Shown: positions 1-7,156 of the stretch, piece after piece
Numbering within the stretch: position 1 is the first letter of the stretch
How the letters are laid out: each line of letters opens with the position of its first letter
Assembly (NCBI GenBank): GCA_002716525.1
Contig: PBBH01000040.1
Location: 7,205 to 17,410 of the forward strand
Direction of reading: 5' to 3'
DNA length: 10,206 bases
Source of the DNA: Fidelibacterota bacterium
GTDB taxonomy: Bacteria > Fidelibacterota > Marinisomatia > Marinisomatales > TCS55
Notes under the pieces: generated by a model
Told to the model about the DNA's origin: nothing
Databases searched by the model: none
What the model saw: only the letters and a program-made list of their open reading frames with translations
Translations under genes and position numbers: made by a program

Positions 1-175
1 TTACTTGGGGAAAATTGAGGCTGACCCAATCAGGACTGCCATCGGTAGAAGCATTGTCCACCACAATGATTTCCATATTTGGATATTTCGTTTCAGAAAG
101 GGATTCGAGACATTCAGAAAGGACCTCTACACCGTTCCAATGGGGAATGACTACCGATACAAGAGGTTGGGCCAT
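1..175 (-). CDS. Family 2 glycosyltransferase, N-terminal part (cut by left edge)
   Basis: The first 58 residues of a GT-A fold, family 2 glycosyltransferase; the frame is still open at base 1. The N-terminus has the first beta strand and turn (SVVIPHWNG, residues 7-15), an amphipathic helix with the ECLESL pattern (21-26), then VVDNASTDGS (38-47), the nucleotide-binding strand and loop in which Asp40 would contact the uridine or thymidine diphosphate part of the donor. The catalytic DxD and the acceptor region lie outside the window, so donor and acceptor are unknown. The IPHWNG/DNASTDGS combination resembles rhamnosyltransferase-like (WbbL-type) GT2 enzymes, but this is only a resemblance. 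No signal peptide or membrane segment is visible, so the catalytic domain should be cytoplasmic. The ATG at 175 is the only reasonable start: the frame has a stop at 217-215 and no ATG, GTG or TTG between. No clear Shine-Dalgarno sequence precedes it. It follows the DUF2723 gene after 72 bases and may share its transcript. Confidence 0.9.
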   Translation of the reverse strand, partial: MAQPLVSVVIPHWNGVEVLSECLESLSETKYPNMEIIVVDNASTDGSPDWVSLNFPQV

Positions 176-247
176 CGTAAAAGTTAAATGAAAGGCGCAA
201 AATGGAATATGGAATTAAATTGGTATCTTACCATTTCCCATAAACCA
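176..247 (-). other. Spacer between the DUF2723 and GT2 genes
   Basis: This 72-base A+T-rich spacer holds a two-copy tandem 7-mer (ATGGAAT twice, 202-215) and a weak hairpin (TGGTA 221-225, three-base loop, TACCA 229-233). The stem is only 5 bp with two G-C pairs and no T-run follows it, so it is not a convincing terminator. Read-through from the DUF2723 gene into the glycosyltransferase gene is therefore plausible. Confidence 0.4.
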
Positions 248-3196
248 TTATCCCTTTCCCATTTCTGTCTTTAGATCTTCCAATAGTTTTTGCGCCACTG
301 GGTCATTGGGATTGTTATCCAGCCAATCTCCAAGAATCGCTTCCGCCTCAGAGTATTGGTCCAACTGTTTGTATGTAAATACAAGGGAAGAAACAATTTG
401 TGTGAAATTTTTCCTCCATTCTTCCATTTTCTTTTGCGTGACACGAAGGTCTCCATTTTCAATTTGTTTAAAATCAGCGTACAATGCTTCAAAAATGGCG
501 AGACCAATTTCAAATGAATCCAATTGAGAAATATAGACCTGCCCAAAATCCACTCTATCGCGGATGGTAAGATCGTTCCTCATCATAAGATTATCAATAA
601 TGCGCCTTAACTCATCTTTGTTACCCAATTCTCCAAACAGGCGCCCCACCTGGTAATAAAGATCCTTCGAATCAAAACGAATGGTTTTTTCAGGAATATT
701 ATCCTGCATTTTGGCCATTACTTCAAGTGCCTTTTCACGATGGAGAGCTGCTTTATCTTTATCACCATTTTCATTATCTTTAAAAGCCATATAATGGAAG
801 GCAGCTAACTGCATATAAGCACTGCGCAGATTTTGCAATAGGCGGATGTTGGTGGTAGGAAAATAATAAACATCTTCCCGTCCTAGATTTCTAAACAAAT
901 ACCCGGATTTATATTTTTTTGACCAAATTTCATCTTCTTTTTCTAACCAATCTCTAGCCTCAAGGTCCTGGGACCAAATCTCAGATCCTGAGCCTGACAT
1001 AAGGTTGGTCCACATCCTTGCCTCATTGATTGGATTCCGGGGATCCACCTTATAATCACGCACGCGGTATACGAGGCCTTCCATCTCCAGGAATGGTTCA
1101 AGGCCTAAGCGATTGGATGAGGGAACCGTAACAGCAAAATAGATAGGGTATTTCCATTGCGCATCGTTGATGATCTTCAAAATCATCATATCTTTTACCA
1201 TTAAAGCTGCACCAGCAAAAGTAGGATTTACTTTCCACTCAATATAGCCACTAGGATTTTTTACAGATTTGGGCGCTGGTATTTGCACATTGCGTGCCTG
1301 CCATGGCTGAAGGCCTGAGGCAATATCCATGACCTGGGCATCCGACATATTAATAAACCGGTCCATTTCTCGACTTTCCTGATCCACTTGCCCACGGCGA
1401 GAATCCCGTAACTGGCGGATATACCATTCCGTATTTAAAAGACTGAGATTTGCAATTGTAATATCCTTACGCACTCCTTCCACTTCTTGCAAATACCACA
1501 GCGGAAAAGTATCATTATCTCCATTGGTAAATAGGATGGCATTCGGTTCACAGGATTGTAAAATGTTATAGCTATAATCCCAGGCGAGTCGATTATCCGA
1601 GCGATCATGGGTATGGTAATTAGCTTTTAGTAAGACACCTGGCATAACCACAAGTAAAATCACCATAGCACTAATTATAAAACTTTTTGCCGCAGGTTTA
1701 CCTTTTAAAAAGGCATGCAAGTTATCGCCTAGTGCCGCAACAGCAATACTGATCCACATGGAAAAAGCAAAGAAACTGCCAACATAAGAATAGTCACGTT
1801 CTCGTGGTTGTGGGTTATCCTGATTAACATAAAAAATAATCATTAAGCCCATCATCAGAAACAAACTAAACACAGAAAAGGCTTGCTGTTTATCACGCTG
1901 GAAATGATAAAACATACCCCACAATCCAAATAAAAATGCTAGAGGTAAACCAAATTGGAACCAATCAACCCCGTCTTCATTGGTATTGGCACCATAAGCA
2001 GTCACCCATTGGTCTGTGCTGGGGCCACGGCCGGCAAATTGCCAGAGGAAATACCGCCAATACATTTTCTTAATCTGATAGTCCCAAAAATACTTCCACT
2101 GTTTATCCATCCGGTATGATTTGTATTTCCGCTCCTGTTTCGAAGAATAATCGCGCCCATTAGTAGGGCGACCTACCGCTTCATGCTTTGGCGGCAAACC
2201 ATCATATCGTCTGGGAAGCTGAAACATTTGTCCGTACTGCTCCCGCTCCATATATGCAATGGCACGGGCAACGGTTGATGGATCATTTTCATTAATGGCA
2301 GGTTCTTGTCCGGAACGGATAAAGATTGTAGCATAGCTGGAATAACCAATTAAAACTAATACAACGGATGTAAGGGCCAAGGCATACTGGAATTTTTTTG
2401 CAATGATCGTAGAAATCATAGATCCAACTATTGCCAGGCTAAAGATAATAACCATGTTTAGACCGATCTTATCCACTAGTTTCGGCATACCGTTAATGAT
2501 ACCCGCGTTAATGACAAGATAGACTACGCCTGTTATTACGGTAGTAATAAGAAACCCTTTATAAGAAAAATCAAATTTTCTGAAATAAATGATAAGAGCA
2601 ATAAATGGGAGGGCCAAAAGGTTCAGCAAATGAACACCGGTGGCCAGACCAAGCATATAAGCAATAATCAGGATATAGCGTTCATTTCCCTTTTCGTCCG
2701 CACGCTCTGCCCAGTGAAGGATGAGCCAAACCACAATTGCCGTAAAGAATGTGGAGAAACCGTACACTTCCGCTTCTACGGCATTGAACCAATGGGAATC
2801 AGTAAAAGCAAAGGTCAGTGCTCCTACCAATGATCCGCCGAAAACGATGATGGAATCCATCCGGCTTTGAATTTTACCTCGGTAGTTTGAGATTAGTTTT
2901 ACTGTGGAAAGATACAGGTACATAACCGCCAAAGCACTTACAACAGGAGAAATCAAGTTTACCCTGAAGGCAATATCTGGATTGAATGGAATCATCGAAA
3001 ATACCCGGCCTATGATCAGGTAGAGTGGACTTCCAGGTGGATGAGGTACACCTAAAATATAGGATGTGGCGATAAATTCCCCCGAATCCCAATAAGGAAC
3101 TGTATCGGCCATTGTCAAAAGATAGACCAAAAATGAGATCGTCAGGGCAATCCCAGCGCATATACGGTTCAATCGGATATAGTCAGTATGGATCAA
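248..3196 (-). CDS. DUF2723 multi-spanning membrane protein, TMEM260-like GT-C glycosyltransferase candidate
   Basis: A 982-residue protein of the DUF2723 family. By eye there are about a dozen hydrophobic segments, from residue 12 to about 295 and again from about 413 to 523, followed by a soluble C-terminal half. After the first membrane helix comes the family signature YWDSGEF (35-41) and HPPGSPLY (52-59). An acidic residue in the first extracytoplasmic loop is the hallmark of GT-C enzymes, so Asp37 and Glu40 are candidate catalytic or metal-binding residues. Other recognisable motifs are EAEVYG (141-146), QPRERDYSY (463-471) and NGDNDTFPLWYLQ (558-570). The end (about 790-976) is helical and TPR-like, with YSEAEAILGDWLDNNPNDP at 948-966. 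Family knowledge: the human DUF2723 protein TMEM260 is an ER protein O-mannosyltransferase. Transfer of a lipid-linked sugar on the outer face of the inner membrane is thus inferred here, not shown. The start is TTG at 3196-3194; the preceding in-frame codon is TAA and the next ATG (Met29) falls inside the first helix. Confidence 0.9.
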   Translation of the reverse strand: MIHTDYIRLNRICAGIALTISFLVYLLTMADTVPYWDSGEFIATSYILGVPHPPGSPLYLIIGRVFSMIPFNPDIAFRVNLISPVVSALAVMYLYLSTVKLISNYRGKIQSRMDSIIVFGGSLVGALTFAFTDSHWFNAVEAEVYGFSTFFTAIVVWLILHWAERADEKGNERYILIIAYMLGLATGVHLLNLLALPFIALIIYFRKFDFSYKGFLITTVITGVVYLVINAGIINGMPKLVDKIGLNMVIIFSLAIVGSMISTIIAKKFQYALALTSVVLVLIGYSSYATIFIRSGQEPAINENDPSTVARAIAYMEREQYGQMFQLPRRYDGLPPKHEAVGRPTNGRDYSSKQERKYKSYRMDKQWKYFWDYQIKKMYWRYFLWQFAGRGPSTDQWVTAYGANTNEDGVDWFQFGLPLAFLFGLWGMFYHFQRDKQQAFSVFSLFLMMGLMIIFYVNQDNPQPRERDYSYVGSFFAFSMWISIAVAALGDNLHAFLKGKPAAKSFIISAMVILLVVMPGVLLKANYHTHDRSDNRLAWDYSYNILQSCEPNAILFTNGDNDTFPLWYLQEVEGVRKDITIANLSLLNTEWYIRQLRDSRRGQVDQESREMDRFINMSDAQVMDIASGLQPWQARNVQIPAPKSVKNPSGYIEWKVNPTFAGAALMVKDMMILKIINDAQWKYPIYFAVTVPSSNRLGLEPFLEMEGLVYRVRDYKVDPRNPINEARMWTNLMSGSGSEIWSQDLEARDWLEKEDEIWSKKYKSGYLFRNLGREDVYYFPTTNIRLLQNLRSAYMQLAAFHYMAFKDNENGDKDKAALHREKALEVMAKMQDNIPEKTIRFDSKDLYYQVGRLFGELGNKDELRRIIDNLMMRNDLTIRDRVDFGQVYISQLDSFEIGLAIFEALYADFKQIENGDLRVTQKKMEEWRKNFTQIVSSLVFTYKQLDQYSEAEAILGDWLDNNPNDPVAQKLLEDLKTEMGKG

Positions 3197-3214
3197 TTAA
3201 ATTTCTATCTAGGT

Positions 3215-3619
3215 TTATTTTTTCTTGGGCTTTTTCTTAGTAGCCTTTGGCTTTTTCTTTTTGACTTTCGGCTTTTCTTCCACTGTTTTTTCAGCTTTAG
3301 TTGAGGTTTCATCTACCTTGTCATTATCTGAATTCACAGTTTCTTCACTTCCCTTTTTCTGTTCATCAATGAAATTGAGTTTTAATTCACTAAGGCTGTG
3401 GATAATATATTGTTCTTCCCATTCGCTCAGATTTCCCTTCATCTTGGTCTGGAGCATATCCAGTAAGTCAATATAATAAGTTGCTTGTTCTAGATTTCGC
3501 TCTAATATATCGGTAACAGGATTTTTGACTTTCCCTAACGATATCCAGGCGCTTTGGACAAAAGTATTCACCAAATGGATGAATAATTGATCTTCTTTTT
3601 TTAGTTGTTCTTCTGCCAT
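3215..3619 (-). CDS. DUF1844 family small protein with lysine-rich C-terminal tail
   Basis: A 134-residue protein with no signal peptide or membrane segment, so probably cytoplasmic. Residues 11-84 match the DUF1844 pattern: FIHLVNTFVQSAWISLGKV (13-31), the NPVTD turn (33-37), LEQATYYIDLLDMLQTKMKGNL (43-64, read in two halves) and a closing helix SLSELKLNFI (75-84). The family is known as a small, all-helical domain with no established function. After the domain there is an acidic, Ser/Thr-rich linker (about 85-115) and a strongly basic tail in which 13 of the last 19 residues are lysine, with three interspersed prolines. Such a tail suits nucleic-acid or ribosome contact, but this is inference. 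The ATG at 3619 is well supported by AAGAGGT five bases upstream. The stop lies 18 bases before the TTG of the DUF2723 gene, so the two are probably co-transcribed. The gene follows the longest spacer in the window, which may hold its promoter. Confidence 0.88.
   Translation of the reverse strand: MAEEQLKKEDQLFIHLVNTFVQSAWISLGKVKNPVTDILERNLEQATYYIDLLDMLQTKMKGNLSEWEEQYIIHSLSELKLNFIDEQKKGSEETVNSDNDKVDETSTKAEKTVEEKPKVKKKKPKATKKKPKKK
3218..3274 (-). other. Lysine-rich low-complexity tail of the DUF1844 protein
   Basis: Residues 116-134 contain 13 lysines, three prolines, and one each of valine, alanine and threonine, in KKKPK-like units. On the DNA this is a purine-rich, A-heavy stretch of the coding strand. 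It resembles the tails of histone H1-like bacterial proteins in composition only. The preceding 30 residues are mainly acidic, so the tail may fold back on them or be exchanged for a nucleic acid; this is speculation. Confidence 0.8.
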
Positions 3620-3724
3620 GATTTACCTCTTGAAATGACTTTAATTCAATTTAATTAATAATGTTTCAAAAATAGCCGGGGAAAATACACTATATCGGGG
3701 GATAAGTCGAATAATCTAATACCG
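3620..3724 (-). promoter_or_regulatory. Spacer likely to hold the promoter of the DUF1844-DUF2723 unit
   Basis: This 105-base A+T-rich region between the recG stop and the DUF1844 start is the longest spacer in the window. On the minus strand a -35-like TTGAAA lies at 3669-3664. At the standard 17-base spacing the -10 position reads AATTAA (3646-3641), only a 3/6 match to TATAAT, so I cannot fix the promoter. The same area contains an inverted repeat, TTAATT (3641-3646), six-base loop, AATTAA (3653-3658). No G+C-rich hairpin with a T-run is present, so recG lacks an obvious intrinsic terminator and its transcript may continue into the DUF1844 gene. Confidence 0.3.
3625..3631 (-). promoter_or_regulatory. 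Shine-Dalgarno site of the DUF1844 gene
   Basis: AAGAGGT on the minus strand ends five bases before the ATG at 3619. It is the clearest Shine-Dalgarno sequence in the window and fixes the start of the gene. The recG, valS, DUF2723 and GT2 starts lack a comparable site at normal spacing, so this gene may be translated more strongly or more independently than its neighbours. Confidence 0.7.
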
Positions 3725-5812
3725 TCATGAAATATTCGCCCGGTCCAATTTATCCTGATATTCATTCATAAAACGCGTTCGGATCAGTTCATTTTCCGGT
3801 TGGTTTAAATTGGGATCAGATTTGACCAATTCAAATGCAGATTGGCGGGCTTTTCTTAAGATGGGTCCATCTGTAATCATATTAGCGAGCTTATATTTTA
3901 AAAACCCACTTTGGCGTATTCCAAAAAATTCGCCTGGCCCCCGTAACTTTAAATCTTCATCGGAGATTACAAATCCATCATTAGTGGATTCCATAATTCG
4001 AAGGCGTTTTTTTGAATTTTCTGTAAAATTTCGACGTACGAGAATGCAGTAACTTTTTTCACTCCCCCTCCCTACACGACCTCGCAATTGGTGGAGTTGA
4101 GTTAATCCAAAACGATCAGCATATTCAATGAGCATTACCGTAGCATTGGGGATATCAATCCCCACTTCGATCACAGTGGTAGATACGAGAATATGGATCT
4201 CATTGCGGGCATATGCATCCATGACTTCGCCTTTATCATCGTTTTTCATGCGCCCATGAATGAGTCCCACTATTAATTCAGGAAAAACATTTTCTGAAAG
4301 TTCTCCATGCATTTCCACCGCTGCTGCCAGATCAGACTTTTCCGTTTCTTTCACTAAGGGATAAACTACCATACACTGGCGACCTGCTTTTACTTCTTCT
4401 TTCATAAATGTGTAAATTTTTTCCAGCCTGGTTTTCTCAACAACTTTGGTGATAATGGGGATTCGATCTTTAGGCATTTCATCAATGATCGATAAATCCA
4501 TATCGCCATGATAAGTAATGGCCAATGTACGGGGAATGGGTGTGGCCGTCATGGCCAAAAAATGAGGATTAAATCCTTTCCTAGTGAGGTGACCACGCTG
4601 AAGGACACCAAAACGATGTTGTTCATCTACAATAGCCAGCCCCAGCTCCTTGAATGCCACATCTTCTTGAATCAGGGCATGGGTACCGATAATAATATCA
4701 ATCTGCCCACTTGCTAATCCATCGAGGATGGATTTTCTTTCCTTTGCCGGGGTACCACCGATAAGAATAGCGCACGTCATACGGGCTGTTTCAGCATATA
4801 TTTTAAATGAATCATAATGCTGCTGGGCTAAAATTTCAGTTGGCGCCATTACTGCCACTTGAACGCTATTGGCCACAGCAATGGCAGCTACCAATATCGA
4901 TACAATGGTTTTTCCTGAACCTACATCCCCTTGAAGGAGTCGATTCATCGAGAATGGCCGTGCCATATCATTCTTAATTTCTTTGATAACTTTTTTTTGA
5001 GCGCTCGTCAATTCAAAATCTAAACTATCTGAAATCAATTTAACTTGAGGGCCAATTTTGATAAGCGCTTTGGTTCCCGTTTGCTGGATTGAAGACTTAC
5101 GCACGGCCATCAGTAATTGAAGAAAAAAATGTTCGTCAAATTTTAACCGATTTACTGCTTCATTTAATACTGATATTGATTCAGCAAAATGGATATTCCT
5201 AAGCGCTTGATTTAATGGGCACAAATCATGCTGATTCGTGAATTCCAGTGAAAAATGATCAGGAATTTCTTCCAGTGAATCTAAAATAGTCTTTATTAAT
5301 CGCCGCAAAGTCCGACTGTCAATACGTGTTTTTTTCAATTCAGCCGGTATCGAATAAAGTGGAATCACTAAACCAGAATTAACTGGGTCCTCATCATCCC
5401 TTAGCTTATCGTATTCCGGGTGTACGATCTGGAAGCCGTTAAAAAATTCCACTTTCCCGCTTACCGCTAGACGGTCACCAATCTTGATTGCTCTTTTCAT
5501 ATACTGGGCAGCGTTGAACCATGTGAGGTTTAGCATCCCTTTCCCATCAGATAAAATTGCCTGAAAGTACTGGCGACGTTTCCCCTGGCGTATGCCCGCT
5601 GCTTCCACATTGCCGACTACAGTGGCCTCTTTGTCTTTTTGAAGTTTAGAGATTAATGTAATTGTTGTGCGGTCTAAATGTTTTCGGGGATAATAATGGA
5701 GAAAGTCCGCAACACTATGAATACCGATGGCTGACAGTGCGTCTGCCCTAGTCGGGCCGATACCTTTAATGGAATGAAGTGATGTGGAGAGCGTGGGAGC
5801 CTTTTCAGGCAC
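3725..5812 (-). CDS. recG: ATP-dependent DNA helicase RecG
   Basis: A complete RecG of 695 residues, close to the roughly 690 usual for the family. RecG remodels stalled replication forks and branched DNA, regressing forks and driving branch migration. The N-terminal helix-hairpin-helix-like segment SIKGIGPTRADAL (14-26) leads into the OB-fold wedge domain (about 60-150). The superfamily 2 motor follows: Walker A GDVGSGKT (295-302), motif Ib APTEILAQQ (323-331), Walker B DEQHRFG (396-402), motif III TATPIPRT (422-429), motif V STTVIEVGID (544-553) and motif VI QLRGRVGRG (575-583). The C-terminal region carries LKLRGPGEFFGIRQSG (621-636), also conserved in the family. No key motif is missing. 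The start is GTG at 5812: it gives the right N-terminal length and lies six bases after the DUF4139 stop. No close Shine-Dalgarno site is seen (AAGGAA lies 15 bases off), so translation may depend on coupling with the upstream gene. Confidence 0.98.
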   Translation of the reverse strand: MPEKAPTLSTSLHSIKGIGPTRADALSAIGIHSVADFLHYYPRKHLDRTTITLISKLQKDKEATVVGNVEAAGIRQGKRRQYFQAILSDGKGMLNLTWFNAAQYMKRAIKIGDRLAVSGKVEFFNGFQIVHPEYDKLRDDEDPVNSGLVIPLYSIPAELKKTRIDSRTLRRLIKTILDSLEEIPDHFSLEFTNQHDLCPLNQALRNIHFAESISVLNEAVNRLKFDEHFFLQLLMAVRKSSIQQTGTKALIKIGPQVKLISDSLDFELTSAQKKVIKEIKNDMARPFSMNRLLQGDVGSGKTIVSILVAAIAVANSVQVAVMAPTEILAQQHYDSFKIYAETARMTCAILIGGTPAKERKSILDGLASGQIDIIIGTHALIQEDVAFKELGLAIVDEQHRFGVLQRGHLTRKGFNPHFLAMTATPIPRTLAITYHGDMDLSIIDEMPKDRIPIITKVVEKTRLEKIYTFMKEEVKAGRQCMVVYPLVKETEKSDLAAAVEMHGELSENVFPELIVGLIHGRMKNDDKGEVMDAYARNEIHILVSTTVIEVGIDIPNATVMLIEYADRFGLTQLHQLRGRVGRGSEKSYCILVRRNFTENSKKRLRIMESTNDGFVISDEDLKLRGPGEFFGIRQSGFLKYKLANMITDGPILRKARQSAFELVKSDPNLNQPENELIRTRFMNEYQDKLDRANIS

Positions 5813-5814
5813 TA

Positions 5815-5826
5815 GGAATTAATTCC
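5815..5826. repeat. Perfect 12-bp palindrome GGAATTAATTCC at the DUF4139/recG junction
   Basis: GGAATTAATTCC is identical to its reverse complement. It covers the last codons and the TAA stop of the DUF4139 gene and ends just before the recG GTG. With no loop it cannot form a stable RNA hairpin alone. It may simply follow from the codons used there, though a dimeric protein could bind it. Confidence 0.4.
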
Positions 5827-7156
5827 ATTCCTTTCGGTAGGTATAGGTGACAGTCTGAGACCCGTTAGCAGGAATACTCAGTGGGAAATGAATAGTGGAG
5901 GCATCCTTTTTGCGATAATTGGCAGAAGCATCCCGCACTACCCAATCTCCATAAATATGTTCGATCATGCGAATCTTTATTTCTGAAGCAAGAGTATTTA
6001 TAACTTCAATGCTGATAGTTCCTTCTTCGCTTTTACGTTGCCGGTCATAATTCAAAACAGTTCGCTTTCCCATTACATCAAAGGCTCGACCAGAAACAAT
6101 GGTGGCCGTTGCCCCTTTGGGCACCTGCCGAATCTCATCTTCACCTACAAATTCAATATTTCCTTGATTCCCCGTTTGGTATAATTGAATTTTTCCCTGC
6201 GGCAAGGATACGCCCAAATTATTGTTTTTTATATTGGCAATTTGATATTCAATTGCGAGTGGTTCTTCACGTTGGCTACGTTCGTCATTTTCAAATAAAT
6301 AGGTTTTCTGAAAGGAGACCCTTTTTGATGAATAGAGGCGGGTGGTAATACTTTCTTCTCCCATGAGACCAATTTTTCCCCCTAGTTGATAGATATGGTA
6401 ATCACCCAATTGATCTTCTTGGGGTTCCGCATTTTCTTGGGGTGAATTCATGGTTTTCATCATTAAGGGCGGTACATTCATATGACCGTTCTGCTTCAAG
6501 TTTCCTTCCACCAGTTGGAGCGATACATTCTCAAAATCCAGATTACTGTTATTCTTGATATAAGCTTCAGCCAAAAACTCTGCTCCATTACCCGATTCAT
6601 CCAATATAAGTCGATAAATGGCATCCCAGTCAAACCCTTTGGAAAGATAGATAAGGTTTCCTCTTACAGGTCCCAATTTCTTGTTTGGGGAGATATTCCA
6701 CGTGAGGGAAGGCTTATACATGACATTTTCCAGTAACCCAGGGGCATTAATATAATCAATACGATTCCGGTTAAAAGAAATGACAGACCGTCTACGCTGT
6801 ATAGTAATAGTATTACCCGCTACTTCCACCAGTGTGCCGGTCATAGCTTTATCATTGATGAGTTTGATGTCAACGGTTTGACCTAAAAAATCATAAAGAC
6901 GGTCTGCAAAATGGAACACGTCCTGATTGAGACGTTGCATGTTAACGGTAGCATTGTCAAGGGTCAAAAATGGAGAATCCTTGATCAAACCAGATGGAAG
7001 TATATCCCATGAGATGCTGGCTTCACCCGGCTGCATATTCCATGCAACGGGCTGTTTGATAAGGGCGAATCCGTCCTTATACATAGTCATGGTGGCATGA
7101 TTTGATTGACCTGATATGAGGGCCATCAAGGTAATAATTCCAATAATTTTCTTCAT
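5819..7156 (-). CDS. Exported DUF4139 domain protein of unknown function
   Basis: A 445-residue protein opening with a short signal peptide: basic MKK, then hydrophobic IIGIITLMALISG (4-16) and a likely cleavage site near residues 16-21. There is no lipobox cysteine, so it should be periplasmic or surface-located rather than a lipoprotein. Residues 89-137 look like a small beta barrel (GQTVDIKL, GTLVEVAGNTITIQ, VISFNRNRIDYI), an SH3- or Sm-like insert. The rest matches DUF4139: YLSKGFDWDAIYRLIL (170-185), AEAYIKNNSNLDFENVSLQLVEG (196-218, read as two parts) and the C-terminal strand SQTVTYTYRKEW (433-444). DUF4139 is the beta-rich C-terminal domain also found in mucoidy-inhibitor MuiA-like proteins; its biochemical role is not established. 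The long coiled coil and DUF4140 part of MuiA are not visible. The ATG overlaps the valS stop by four bases (ATGA), with GGAA eight bases upstream inside valS, which indicates translational coupling; recG follows six bases after its stop. Confidence 0.85.
   Translation of the reverse strand: MKKIIGIITLMALISGQSNHATMTMYKDGFALIKQPVAWNMQPGEASISWDILPSGLIKDSPFLTLDNATVNMQRLNQDVFHFADRLYDFLGQTVDIKLINDKAMTGTLVEVAGNTITIQRRRSVISFNRNRIDYINAPGLLENVMYKPSLTWNISPNKKLGPVRGNLIYLSKGFDWDAIYRLILDESGNGAEFLAEAYIKNNSNLDFENVSLQLVEGNLKQNGHMNVPPLMMKTMNSPQENAEPQEDQLGDYHIYQLGGKIGLMGEESITTRLYSSKRVSFQKTYLFENDERSQREEPLAIEYQIANIKNNNLGVSLPQGKIQLYQTGNQGNIEFVGEDEIRQVPKGATATIVSGRAFDVMGKRTVLNYDRQRKSEEGTISIEVINTLASEIKIRMIEHIYGDWVVRDASANYRKKDASTIHFPLSIPANGSQTVTYTYRKEWN

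Noticed and set aside
5..187. Plus-strand open frame of 60 residues at the left edge
   Set aside because: The opposite strand encodes a clear GT2 N-terminus with IPHWNG and DNASTDG motifs, so this frame is its shadow.
202..215. Two-copy tandem repeat of ATGGAAT
   Set aside because: Only two copies of seven bases in A+T-rich DNA; expected by chance and without other structure.
221..233. Small hairpin after the DUF2723 stop as an intrinsic terminator
   Set aside because: The 5-bp stem has only two G-C pairs and no T-run follows it on the minus strand.
2874..3161. Minus-strand open frame of 95 residues in another frame inside the DUF2723 gene
   Set aside because: It lies wholly within the well-supported DUF2723 reading frame, and its product shows no recognisable pattern.
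3225..3476. Plus-strand open frame encoding a very hydrophobic, Phe-rich peptide that looks like a membrane protein
   Set aside because: It is the antisense of the lysine-rich DUF1844 gene; AAA/AAG codons read backwards give TTT/CTT, which explains the hydrophobicity. It has no ribosome-binding support or family match.
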